15,022 nucleotides of DNA. It comes from an uncultured bacterium. GTDB lineage: Bacteria; Actinomycetota; UBA4738; HRBIN12. Below, piece after piece: positions 6,885 to 13,753 of this stretch. The stretch covers positions 1 through 15,022 of the forward strand of contig CALGFI010000158.1 in NCBI GenBank assembly GCA_937881155.1, read 5' to 3'. The position numbers and the translations under genes were made by a program. How positions within the stretch are numbered: the first letter of the stretch is position 1; each line of letters starts with the position of its first letter. The notes beneath the pieces were generated by a model. It saw only the letters and a program-made list of their open reading frames with translations, had not been told where the DNA came from and ran no database searches.

Positions 6885-7969
6885 GGGTCCTCCTCGCGTG
6901 CCCCTACGACTGGGGCGCGCCCGGCGGTGTGCAGGTCCACGTTCGCGAGCTGGCCGCAGCGCTACGTTCGCGCGGACACGAGACGCTCGTGTTGACGCCC
7001 GGCCGGACAAGCGCTTCAGAGGACGACGTCCGCATCGTCGGCACACCGATCCGCGTTCCGTACGGCGGCAAGGTCGCACCGATCTGCTTCTCACGTACCT
7101 CCTGGCGACGGATCCGGCACTACCTGAACGTGTTCGAACCCCACGTCGTGCACGCTCACGAGCCGTTCTCGCCGAGCACGGCGATGCTGACGGTCCTCGC
7201 CTCGAGTGCGCCCGCGGTCGCGACGTTCCACGCGTTCCACGAACGATCGAGGCTGCTCACGATCGCCGCGCCGTTCCTCCGATCAGTCGCCCGCAAGCTT
7301 GGCGCATCGATCGCTGTGTCCGAGGCGGCCGCCGAGTTCGTGGCAGCCGTCGTCGACGGCGGCATCGAGGTCGTTCCCAACGGTATCGACGTCGATCGCT
7401 GGTCGAGAGCCGAGCCGGCCGCCGACCTGCCGGCCGGCCGTCGCCTGCTGTGGGCGAGCCGCCTCGATCCACAGAAGGGATTCGACGTCGCCGTCCGCGC
7501 GTTTGCCCGTCTGGCGACCGAGTTCCATGATCTCGTCTTCGTGGTCGCCGGGGAGGGGCGCGGCCGCGACGCGCTCGAACTTCTGCCCCCCGCGATCCGC
7601 GCGCGCGTCGAGATGCTGGGTGCGGTCCCGAACGTCGAACTGCCGCGCTACCACGTGGCGTGCGACGTCTTCGTCGCACCGGCGACCGGCCATGAGAGCT
7701 TCGGCATCGTGCTGGTCGAGGCGCTCGCCGCGGGACTGCCCGTGGTGGCCTCGGACATTCCCGGGTACCGCGAGGTGATCCACGATGGGGTCGACGGGTT
7801 GCTCGCACCTCCGTCCGACCACGAAGCGGTCGCGTCGGCGATCGCGCGCGTATTGCGCGAGTCGACGCTCGCCCGAGAGCTGTCGCGTGCCGGACGCGAG
7901 CGCGCACGCGAGTTCTCCTGGGACGTCGTCGCGCCCCGGATCGAGGCCGTCTACGAACGGGCGAGGTAG
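6881..7969 (+). CDS. GT4 glycosyltransferase, PimA-like
   Basis: GT-B fold glycosyltransferase of 362 residues. The N-terminal domain has CPYDWGAPGGVQVHVREL (7-24), close to the PimA start, HAHEP at 91-95 and ATFHA at 114-118, where H117 matches PimA His118. The donor domain has VVPNGIDV, SRLDPQKG (R194, K199) and the EX7E motif E272...E280 (ESFGIVLVE), so the nucleotide-sugar site is intact. PimA transfers mannose from GDP-mannose to phosphatidylinositol. The acceptor loop reads GGKVAPICFSR (62-72); compared with the mycobacterial sequence as I remember it, Pro67 and Cys69 stand where two arginines are found. The following helix keeps a basic patch (WRRIRHY), suiting membrane binding. The start GTG overlaps the acyltransferase stop. 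The call as a PimA relative is firm; mannose and phosphatidylinositol as substrates are inferred. Confidence 0.85.
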   Translation: MRVLLACPYDWGAPGGVQVHVRELAAALRSRGHETLVLTPGRTSASEDDVRIVGTPIRVPYGGKVAPICFSRTSWRRIRHYLNVFEPHVVHAHEPFSPSTAMLTVLASSAPAVATFHAFHERSRLLTIAAPFLRSVARKLGASIAVSEAAAEFVAAVVDGGIEVVPNGIDVDRWSRAEPAADLPAGRRLLWASRLDPQKGFDVAVRAFARLATEFHDLVFVVAGEGRGRDALELLPPAIRARVEMLGAVPNVELPRYHVACDVFVAPATGHESFGIVLVEALAAGLPVVASDIPGYREVIHDGVDGLLAPPSDHEAVASAIARVLRESTLARELSRAGRERAREFSWDVVAPRIEAVYERAR

Positions 7970-7988
7970 GCCGTGAGCAAGCGGTTGC

Positions 7989-7994
7989 TACTAT
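7989..7994 (+). promoter_or_regulatory. Putative -10 element for leaderless lemA
   Basis: TACTAT ends 7 nt before the GTG at 8002, preceded by TTGC. Transcription would begin at or next to the start codon. There is no ribosome binding site in the intervening CGCGCGC, consistent with leaderless translation. No clear -35 is seen. Confidence 0.5.
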
Positions 7995-8001
7995 CGCGCG
8001 C

Positions 8002-8559
8002 GTGCCGGCCTGGGGGTGGGTCGTCGTCGCGGTCGTCGTCATCGCGCTCGTCGCGGCCGTGCTCATCTACAACCGCCTCGTGGCGCTGCGGAATCGCGTC
8101 GACAACGGCTGGTCCCAGATCGACGTGCAGCTCCGTCGCCGGTATGACCTCATCCCGAACCTCGTGCGAACGGTCCAGGGATACGCGGCTCACGAGCGCG
8201 GCCTGTTCGAAAGCGTGACGGAGGCGCGCGCGCGAGCGATCGACGCGTCGGCCGTCGCGGATCAGGCCGATGCCGAGAACCAGATCACCCAGGGCCTCCG
8301 CAAGCTGATGGCGGTCGCGGAGGCGTACCCCGATCTGAAGGCCAACGAGGGGTTCCTCGCGCTCCAGGAGGAACTGACCGGCACCGAGTCGAAGATCGCC
8401 TACGCGCGTCAGTTCTACAACGATCAGGTCATGCGGCTGAACACGTTGATCGGCTCCTTCCCGAGCAGCGTCATCGCGGGCACGTTCGGGTTCCGCGAGC
8501 GCGAGTTCTTCGACATCGAAGACCCGGCCCGCGCACCGGCCACGGTCGAGTTCTCGTAG
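8002..8559 (+). CDS. lemA: LemA family protein
   Basis: LemA-family membrane protein of 185 residues, the usual family length. One N-terminal transmembrane helix (about 5-23) is followed by the family signature NGWSQIDVQLRRRYDLIPNLV (start about 35) and a helical-bundle region with FLALQEELTGTESKIAYARQFYNDQV and the ending FPSSVIAGTFGF. The short N-terminus before the helix suggests that most of the protein lies on one side of the membrane. The biochemical role of LemA is not well defined. It is very often encoded beside an M48 protease, as here, where the protease gene starts 9 nt after the stop. The GTG at 8002 is chosen because a -10-like TACTAT sits just upstream; the gene begins 32 nt after the glycosyltransferase, so some read-through is possible. 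Confidence 0.95.
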   Translation: MPAWGWVVVAVVVIALVAAVLIYNRLVALRNRVDNGWSQIDVQLRRRYDLIPNLVRTVQGYAAHERGLFESVTEARARAIDASAVADQADAENQITQGLRKLMAVAEAYPDLKANEGFLALQEELTGTESKIAYARQFYNDQVMRLNTLIGSFPSSVIAGTFGFREREFFDIEDPARAPATVEFS

Positions 8560-8568
8560 CGGCGCCGC

Positions 8569-9477
8569 GTGTACGAGCAGATCGCCTCGAACCGCAGGCG
8601 AACGTGGCTGCTGATCGCGGGCGCGGTGATCCTGCTCGGCGCCGTCGGCTACGCGCTCGGCCTGATCTGGCAGTCCGGGCCCGCCGGACTGGTGATCGCG
8701 CTCGTCGTCGCGATCGCGCTCTCCATCGGCTCGTACGCCTACGGCGACCGCGTCGTCCTCGCCTCGACGCGTGCGCGACCGGTCACCCCCGACGAGCAGC
8801 CTCGTCTGCACAACATCGTCGAGGGTCTTTCCATCGCGGCCGGGATCCCGAAGCCGCGTGTGTACGTCGTGCCCGAGGTCGCGCCGAACGCCTTCGCCAC
8901 GGGCAGAGATCCGGACCACGCGTCGATCGCCGTCACCGATGGGCTGTTGAAGACGATGAGCCGCGTGGAGCTCGAGGGCGTCGTCGGCCACGAGCTCGCC
9001 CACGTCGTCGACCGCGACATCTTGGTCGGCACCGTCGTCGCGACGCTCGCGGGCGCGGTCATCCTGCTCTCCGAGTTCTTCACTCGGTCGTGGTGGTGGG
9101 GCGGGTTCCGGGGTAGGCGGGGAGGCGATCGCGGCGGCGGCGGGGCCGAGGCGATCATCTTCGCCGTCGGCATCGTGTTGCTGATCCTCGCGCCGATCTT
9201 CGCGCAGATCATCCGGTTCTCGGTCTCGCGTCAGCGCGAATACCTGGCCGATGCGCAGGGCGCGCTCCTCACGCGATACCCGCCCGGTCTGGCGAGCGCT
9301 CTCCGCAAGATCGGCGCGGCGAGCGGGATCCCCATGCACTCGGCCAACAACGCGACCGCGCATCTGTGGCTGAACCAGCCATCCAGGGTGGAGGGCGAAC
9401 GGATGGGCTCGCTCGAGCGGCTGTTCAGCACGCATCCCCCGATCGAGGAACGGATCCGGCGTCTGGAGGAGATGTGA
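8569..9477 (+). CDS. htpX: M48 family zinc metalloprotease, HtpX-like
   Basis: Integral membrane zinc protease of 302 residues. Two N-terminal helices (about 12-34 and 39-57) precede the catalytic motif HELAHVVDRD, with H141, E142 and H145; the third ligand is expected at E224 in REYLADAQ. Two more hydrophobic segments (about 153-171 and 195-215) are separated by a Trp triplet and a Gly/Arg-rich loop at 175-193. The ending STHPPIEERIRRLEEM is typical of HtpX. Such proteases degrade damaged or misfolded membrane proteins with the active site facing the cytoplasm. The gene starts with GTG 9 nt after lemA, so they are almost certainly cotranscribed. The symbol denotes family membership; orthology to E. 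coli htpX is not shown. No good ribosome binding site is visible, which suggests coupling to lemA translation. Confidence 0.93.
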   Translation: MYEQIASNRRRTWLLIAGAVILLGAVGYALGLIWQSGPAGLVIALVVAIALSIGSYAYGDRVVLASTRARPVTPDEQPRLHNIVEGLSIAAGIPKPRVYVVPEVAPNAFATGRDPDHASIAVTDGLLKTMSRVELEGVVGHELAHVVDRDILVGTVVATLAGAVILLSEFFTRSWWWGGFRGRRGGDRGGGGAEAIIFAVGIVLLILAPIFAQIIRFSVSRQREYLADAQGALLTRYPPGLASALRKIGAASGIPMHSANNATAHLWLNQPSRVEGERMGSLERLFSTHPPIEERIRRLEEM

Positions 9478-9504
9478 CGATCCGGCAAAGGACGCGCCGG
9501 GTCG

Positions 9505-9533
9505 TTGAGGGCGCGCCGGCCGGCCGCTAGCAT
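9505..9533 (+). promoter_or_regulatory. Promoter of the DUF3048 gene
   Basis: TTGAGG (9505-9510) and TAGCAT (9528-9533) are separated by 17 bp, the best two-element promoter in the window. Transcription would start near 9540, giving a leader of about 53 nt before the ATG at 9593. Confidence 0.6.
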
Positions 9534-9543
9534 CGCGCGGCCG
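9521..9543. repeat. 7-bp inverted repeat around the -10 box
   Basis: CGGCCGC (9521-9527) and GCGGCCG (9537-9543) are perfect inverted copies, separated by 9 bases that contain TAGCAT. The arrangement could be a repressor operator. It could also be chance in GC-rich DNA. Confidence 0.4.
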
Positions 9544-9579
9544 AACTCGCCGCCCGCGCGCGGTGAGTCCTGACGTACC

Positions 9580-9585
9580 AAGGAG
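9580..9585 (+). promoter_or_regulatory. Shine-Dalgarno site of the DUF3048 gene
   Basis: AAGGAG ends 7 nt before the ATG at 9593. It decides the start in favour of this ATG over the in-frame GTG at 9563, which lies upstream of it. Confidence 0.75.
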
Positions 9586-9592
9586 ATCTCGG

Positions 9593-10681
9593 ATGCGTGC
9601 CCGCACATCCGGACGGCGGTCGCGAACGCGCGCGCGGTTCACTCCGCGCGCGAAAGCGTTCGTGCTCGGCGCCGTCGTCGTTACCGGCGCCGCCGTCGGA
9701 TACTTCACGCTCTTCCCAGGCCGGGCACCGGCGTTCGTTCGCGACGCGTTCTCCTCGGTGGGTCTGGCCGATCCGCCGACGTGTCCCCTGACCGGCGTCG
9801 CCGCGCCGCAGGGAGCGGTCCCGGAGCGCCCGACGCTGGCCATCAAGGTCGAGAACTCGCCCGAATCGCGGCCGCAGGCGTCGCTGAACGACGCCGACAT
9901 CGTCGTCGAGGAGCCCGTCGAGGGCGGATACACCCGGTTCATCGCGATCTTCCACTGCGGCCGTTCCGACCGCGTCGGGCCGGTCCGCAGCGGGCGGATG
10001 ACGGATCCGGCATACCTGCGGCAGTTCGGCGACGTCGTCTTCGGGTACGCGGGCGGCGTCTCGGCTGTGAAGACCGCCGTCGAACGCGCCGGCCTCGTCG
10101 ACGTGAACTACATCGTGGCCGCGGATGCGTATACGCGCGATGCGAGCCGGTCCGCGCCACATGACCTGTTCACGACGACGGCGGCGCTGTGGCGCGCCGC
10201 GGACAAGACGGGCGACGCCCCGCCGCCGGTGTTCGCGTACTCCGACGCGTGGGACGGCAAGGCCCGACGCGCTAGGACCGTTCACCTGCCCTACTCAGGC
10301 GTCTCCGACGTCTACTGGGCGTGGAGCCAGCGCGACGAGACGTGGTTGCGCTCGCACGGTCCGACCCCGCACACTCTCGAGGACGGCTCCCAGGTCGCGG
10401 CGACCAACGTCGTCATCCAGGTGGTCGAGGTCACCGACAGCCGGATCATCGACGCCGCTGGGAACGCGTCGCCGGACGTTGAGCTGACCGGGTCCGGTCG
10501 GGCTTACGTCCTTCGAGACGGCGGGATGATCGCCGGAAGGTGGGAGCGCGAATCGCTCGGCGACGTGACGCGCTTCCTCACCCGCGACGGAGCCGAGATC
10601 ACGCTCGCGCCGGGACGGACGTGGGTGCAACTGGTGCCATCGACCGTATCGGTCGAGCGGGTAACGCCTACGGATACCTGA
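9593..10681 (+). CDS. DUF3048 (YerB-like) membrane-anchored protein
   Basis: Protein of 362 residues with a very basic N-terminus (about nine Arg/Lys in the first 21 residues), one transmembrane helix at about 22-42 and a large domain that should face outside. The domain matches the DUF3048 family: CPLTG at 64-68, RPTLAIKVENSPESRPQ from 79, DADIVVEEPVEGGYTRF from 100, and DRVGPVRSGRMTD from 126. The C-terminal part, ending in GRTWVQLVP, fits the family's second domain. YerB of Bacillus subtilis is the named relative; to my knowledge the molecular function is unknown, although a link with the cell envelope is plausible from its location. The gene has its own promoter and ribosome binding site, so it is separable from lemA-htpX. 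Its last 14 bases overlap the end of the convergent phosphoesterase gene. Confidence 0.9.
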   Translation: MRARTSGRRSRTRARFTPRAKAFVLGAVVVTGAAVGYFTLFPGRAPAFVRDAFSSVGLADPPTCPLTGVAAPQGAVPERPTLAIKVENSPESRPQASLNDADIVVEEPVEGGYTRFIAIFHCGRSDRVGPVRSGRMTDPAYLRQFGDVVFGYAGGVSAVKTAVERAGLVDVNYIVAADAYTRDASRSAPHDLFTTTAALWRAADKTGDAPPPVFAYSDAWDGKARRARTVHLPYSGVSDVYWAWSQRDETWLRSHGPTPHTLEDGSQVAATNVVIQVVEVTDSRIIDAAGNASPDVELTGSGRAYVLRDGGMIAGRWERESLGDVTRFLTRDGAEITLAPGRTWVQLVPSTVSVERVTPTDT

Positions 10682-12059
10682 TCGCCGGCGCCTCCGGGTC
10701 CAGGTACTCCGGCCACCCCGGGAAATCGGACGGCCACTCGTAGAACCGCCCGGTAGCGCGGACGTGCGGCCGGGGGTCGGGCCGCCGAGGCGGTTTCGAG
10801 AAATCGAAGACGTGCTCGAAGTCGTGCGAGCGACGGATCCTCGGTGAGAGCAGCGGAAGCTCCCAGTTCTCCGCGATGAACCGCAGCGGCGCAGAGAACT
10901 CGGCGAACGCATCGTCGACGTACCCGCGCCTCGCGTACGGCGAGATCACGAGCATCGGAACGCGGAAACCGAGATCCACCTCGTCGATCTTCGGCGGCTC
11001 GACGTGGTCGTACAGGCCACCCCACTCGTCCCAGGTGATGAAGATCGCCGTGCTCTCCCACATCTCACTCCGCATGATCGCGTTGACGACGTCGGTCACC
11101 CAGTTGTGCGCGTGCTTCGTGCTGAACGGCGGATGATCCGACAGCTGGAAGCGGGGCGTTACCCACGTGACCGACGGCAACGCGCTCGCCTCGACGTCGC
11201 GAAGCAGGTCGTCCACCGGCCAGATGTGCTCGTCCCAGAGCTCGTTGTTGCCGTAGACGTCCTCGATCGCCGAGTACGCCTGCCAGATGTAGCCGGCCTC
11301 GTACGGATCCGCCGAGTACGACGCCCAATCGATGTTCCTCCGCGAGAGCTGTTGGCCGACGGTGTCGAACCGGAAGCAGCTGCCGTGCTTCGTGATGCCG
11401 CCATCGTCGCCGCGCACGAGCACGTAGACGTCGTCGCCGAACGCGTCGCACCCCCAGCTCTTGAAGACGCGGCCGTCGTTGAGGCGTCGGGTACGGATGT
11501 TCTCGGGGTTGTCGATCGCGCCGCCTGCTTGCCCGGCGATGAAGAACAGGTGGTTCGGGTACGACGGTCCGGCCACCGATGCGAACACGTTGTCGCACAG
11601 GACGAACTCGTCCGCCCACCCGAAGTAGTTCGGAACGTCGGCCCGGTCGAACTGCGAATAGGCGAAGTACCGGCCGTACTCGCCGAAGGCGAACCCGTCC
11701 ATCCCACCGTCGTTGAAGGCGATCTCCCACGAGGCGAGGTCGTGAGGGAGGTCGCCGGGGAGCCACTCGGGGCACTGGATGAGCGGCACCTCGACGCCGG
11801 AGCGCATCCCGGTGCTCGTCCCGCGGGCGCCCGGATACCGGCCGAACAGGTTGTCGAAGCTGCGGTTCTCGAGCATCAGGTACACGACATGCTTGATCGG
11901 CCACCGCGTGTCGACGCCCGCAGGCGTCGCGCCGAACGACGGCCTCGGCGTTGGGCTCGTCGACAGGCGATCGCCGATGCACGAGGTGAGGAACACGCCG
12001 GCGGCCGCGGCCGCCGACCGGGACATGAAGTCCCGGCGCGTCAGGCGTCGCGGATACAC
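10668..12059 (-). CDS. Tat-exported phosphoesterase (phospholipase C/AcpA family), probable lipoprotein
   Basis: Protein of 463 residues in the phospholipase C/acid phosphatase AcpA family. The N-terminus carries a twin-arginine signal (TRRDFM, R8 and R9) with a hydrophobic Ala-rich stretch and the lipobox-like LTSC, so C27 may be lipidated after export. Family motifs are ENRSFDNLFG (64-73), GPSYPNH (164-170) with S166 as the likely nucleophile, SDHPP (307-311) and WDEWGGLYDH (343-352), which would supply metal ligands. Members cleave phosphate esters, including phospholipid head groups; the substrate here is unknown. The start is GTG 12059, set by the position of the Tat motif. The gene diverges from pdxS and lies tail to tail with the DUF3048 gene. 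A -10-like TATCCT on the minus strand at 12103-12098 gives a leader of about 32 nt. Confidence 0.9.
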   Translation of the reverse strand: MYPRRLTRRDFMSRSAAAAAGVFLTSCIGDRLSTSPTPRPSFGATPAGVDTRWPIKHVVYLMLENRSFDNLFGRYPGARGTSTGMRSGVEVPLIQCPEWLPGDLPHDLASWEIAFNDGGMDGFAFGEYGRYFAYSQFDRADVPNYFGWADEFVLCDNVFASVAGPSYPNHLFFIAGQAGGAIDNPENIRTRRLNDGRVFKSWGCDAFGDDVYVLVRGDDGGITKHGSCFRFDTVGQQLSRRNIDWASYSADPYEAGYIWQAYSAIEDVYGNNELWDEHIWPVDDLLRDVEASALPSVTWVTPRFQLSDHPPFSTKHAHNWVTDVVNAIMRSEMWESTAIFITWDEWGGLYDHVEPPKIDEVDLGFRVPMLVISPYARRGYVDDAFAEFSAPLRFIAENWELPLLSPRIRRSHDFEHVFDFSKPPRRPDPRPHVRATGRFYEWPSDFPGWPEYLDPEAPAIRYP

Positions 12060-12097
12060 GAGCGTGAGTGTGTGCGTCCGTGGGTCAGCACGCGCGG

Positions 12098-12103
12098 AGG
12101 ATA
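12098..12103 (-). promoter_or_regulatory. Putative -10 element of the phosphoesterase gene
   Basis: TATCCT on the minus strand lies about 38 nt upstream of the GTG at 12059. I see no clear -35 element, so this rests on the hexamer alone. Confidence 0.35.
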
Positions 12104-12148
12104 GTGGTCTCGTCGCGGTTGGGGCTACGACTGCCGTCCAACTGGCCC

Positions 12149-12178
12149 GTGAGAACCTCCGGACCTCGGCGGTACACT
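12149..12178 (+). promoter_or_regulatory. Putative promoter of the pdxS operon
   Basis: GTGAGA (12149-12154) and TACACT (12173-12178) are 18 bp apart. Transcription would start near 12185, leaving a leader of about 70 nt before pdxS. The rest of the 195-base intergenic region (12060-12254) shows no gene, and I recognise no riboswitch in it. Confidence 0.45.
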
Positions 12179-12240
12179 CGGTGAGCAGCGCGTTCTTCCG
12201 GTCCGGTCAGGTTCGGAGAGAACGGCCTCGACCCGTTCGA

Positions 12241-12250
12241 AGGAGGGGAG
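12241..12250 (+). promoter_or_regulatory. Strong Shine-Dalgarno site of pdxS
   Basis: AGGAGGGGAG contains a full AGGAGG, 8 nt before the GTG at 12255. It is the strongest ribosome binding site in the window and fixes the pdxS start. Confidence 0.8.
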
Positions 12251-12254
12251 TGGC

Positions 12255-13142
12255 GTGGATCGCGAGATCGGCACCTTCCGCGTGAAGTCCGGCTTGGCAG
12301 AGATGCTCAAGGGTGGCGTCATCATGGACGTCACGACTGCCGAGCAGGCCAAGATCGCCGAGGACGCCGGCGCCGTAGCTGTCATGGCGCTCGAGCGTGT
12401 CCCCGCCGACATCCGCGCGGAGGGTGGCGTCGCTCGCATGGCCGACGCCACCAAGGTCGACGAGATCATGCAGGCCGTCTCGATCCCGGTCATGGCCAAG
12501 GCGCGGATCGGTCACTTCGTCGAGGCGCAGATCTTGCAGGCACTCGGCGTCGACTACATCGACGAGTCCGAGGTCCTCACGCCGGCCGACGAGGAGCATC
12601 ACATCGACAAGTGGGCGTTCACGGTGCCGTTCGTGTGCGGCGCACGGAACCTCGGTGAGGCGCTGCGGCGGATCGCCGAAGGCGCGGCGATGATCCGCAC
12701 GAAGGGCGAGGCGGGGACGGGAAACGTCGTGGAGGCCGTTCGTCACCAACGGACGATCCTTCGCGAGATCGGAGCGCTCGCTCAGCTGCGGCCCGAGCAG
12801 TACGTGTCGGCGGCCAAGGAGCTCGGCTCGCCCGTCGATCTCGTTCGGATGGTGGCCGAGGCGGGGACGTTGCCGGTCGTGAACTTCGCCGCCGGCGGAT
12901 TGGCCACCCCGGCCGATGCGGCGCTCATGATGCAGCTGGGCGTCGACGGTGTGTTCGTGGGATCGGGCATCTTCAAGTCTTCCGATCCCGCGCCACGTGC
13001 CCGCGCGATCGTCGAGGCGACCACGCACTTTCAGGATCCCGACGTGCTGGCGAAGGTCTCGCACGGTCTCGGCGAGCCGATGCACGGGATCGACATCGCG
13101 GAGCTCGGCGAGGAGGGCCTGCTCCAGACGCGCGGTTGGTGA
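12255..13142 (+). CDS. pdxS: Pyridoxal 5'-phosphate synthase subunit PdxS
   Basis: Synthase subunit of the deoxyxylulose 5-phosphate-independent vitamin B6 pathway. It condenses ribose 5-phosphate, glyceraldehyde 3-phosphate and ammonia into pyridoxal 5'-phosphate in the cytoplasm, taking ammonia from PdxT. The 295 residues match the family length. D25 (GVIMDVTTAEQA) and the two catalytic lysines K82 (VMAKARIGHF) and K150 (IRTKGEAGTGN) are present, as are the phosphate-binding GGLATPADAALMMQLGVDGVFVGSGIF region and the ending LLQTRGW. The start GTG is fixed by a strong AGGAGG. Its last bases overlap the start of the downstream membrane protein gene in a GTGA junction, and pdxT follows that gene, so all three are probably on one transcript. 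Confidence 0.98.
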   Translation: MDREIGTFRVKSGLAEMLKGGVIMDVTTAEQAKIAEDAGAVAVMALERVPADIRAEGGVARMADATKVDEIMQAVSIPVMAKARIGHFVEAQILQALGVDYIDESEVLTPADEEHHIDKWAFTVPFVCGARNLGEALRRIAEGAAMIRTKGEAGTGNVVEAVRHQRTILREIGALAQLRPEQYVSAAKELGSPVDLVRMVAEAGTLPVVNFAAGGLATPADAALMMQLGVDGVFVGSGIFKSSDPAPRARAIVEATTHFQDPDVLAKVSHGLGEPMHGIDIAELGEEGLLQTRGW

Positions 13143-13720
13143 CGCCGACGGGCCCACAACCACTTCCGCCGAGTCCCGACGCCGCTCCTCGGTTCACCGG
13201 TCGAGCTGCCTATGTCATCTCGCAGCTCTACTACTACCTCGTCGCGATCGTTGCGTTCGGCTTCGTGATCGGCGGAACGATCGCATCGCTGATCGCCCTT
13301 CGAGGGCTCGTTCTCCCGGATCCGGGAACCGAGACCAGCGACTCCGTGCGAGGGTTTCTCCAGGGTCTGTCGTTCGCGGTTCCCGCGTTCGTTGCCGCGT
13401 GGTGGCATCTCGTCCAGGCGAGGCGGCGGCAAGGCCTCGGCGTTCATGGCGAATTCTGGGGGCGATCGCTCTACTTCCACGGTGTGGCGTTCATGGCCTA
13501 CGGCGTCACGCTCGGCGGCGTGATCGCGGCGCTGTTCTCGCTCGTCGAAGCGGCGTTCGCGCCCGACTGTCCGGCCCAGCCGTCCGACGTGCTCTTTGAC
13601 TTTTGCACCAGCGCCAGCGATGCGCTCCGCGGGGCCCTCAACGCGGGCATCGTGGTCGTGGTGGCCGGCGCCGTCTGGTGGTGGCACCTCCGCCAGGGCC
13701 GCCGCCCGGTGTCCACCTAG
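13139..13720 (+). CDS. Four-helix membrane protein with duplicated two-helix unit (DUF5671-like)
   Basis: Membrane protein of 193 residues with four predicted helices at about 30-56, 74-92, 111-137 and 165-184. It consists of two similar halves. LYYYLVAIVAFGFVIGGTIA (from 30) pairs with LYFHGVAFMAYGVTLGGVIA (from 111), SDSVRGFLQG pairs with SDALRGALNA, and WWHLVQARRR pairs with WWWHLRQGRR. The basic ends of helices 2 and 4 suggest both termini are cytoplasmic. C144 and C156 in the loop between helices 3 and 4 would then be outside and could form a disulfide. The repeats resemble DUF5671 from memory. The GTG start at 13139 overlaps the pdxS stop by 4 nt (GTGA); a TTG one codon upstream is possible. 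Function is unknown; vitamin B6 transport or unrelated envelope roles are both only guesses from position. Confidence 0.85.
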   Translation: MTPTGPQPLPPSPDAAPRFTGRAAYVISQLYYYLVAIVAFGFVIGGTIASLIALRGLVLPDPGTETSDSVRGFLQGLSFAVPAFVAAWWHLVQARRRQGLGVHGEFWGRSLYFHGVAFMAYGVTLGGVIAALFSLVEAAFAPDCPAQPSDVLFDFCTSASDALRGALNAGIVVVVAGAVWWWHLRQGRRPVST

Positions 13721-13738
13721 CGCGACGGGGCGGCTCCT

Positions 13739-13749
13739 TATCATGGAGG
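13739..13749 (+). promoter_or_regulatory. Putative -10 box and Shine-Dalgarno site of pdxT
   Basis: TATCAT (13739-13744) is directly followed by GGAGG (13745-13749), 4 nt before the ATG at 13754. The ribosome binding site is good and supports the start. The -10 resemblance may be real or chance, because pdxT can also be read from the pdxS transcript, and transcription from TATCAT would begin too late to include GGAGG. Confidence 0.45.
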
Positions 13750-13753
13750 CGTC

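Noticed and set aside
7951..9942. A 663-codon open frame on the minus strand across lemA, htpX and the start of the DUF3048 gene
   Set aside because: It is the complement of well-recognised genes in GC-rich DNA, where stop codons are rare. Its translation is rich in Arg and Asp with no recognisable domain.
11004..12104. A 366-codon open frame on the plus strand opposite the phosphoesterase gene
   Set aside because: The minus-strand protein has clear family motifs and a Tat signal. The plus-strand translation has none and would end inside the divergent promoter region.
12185..12254. Possible riboswitch or attenuator in the pdxS leader (for example GTTC...GAAC at 12211-12223)
   Set aside because: The stem is only 4 bp and nothing resembles a known riboswitch or a leader peptide.
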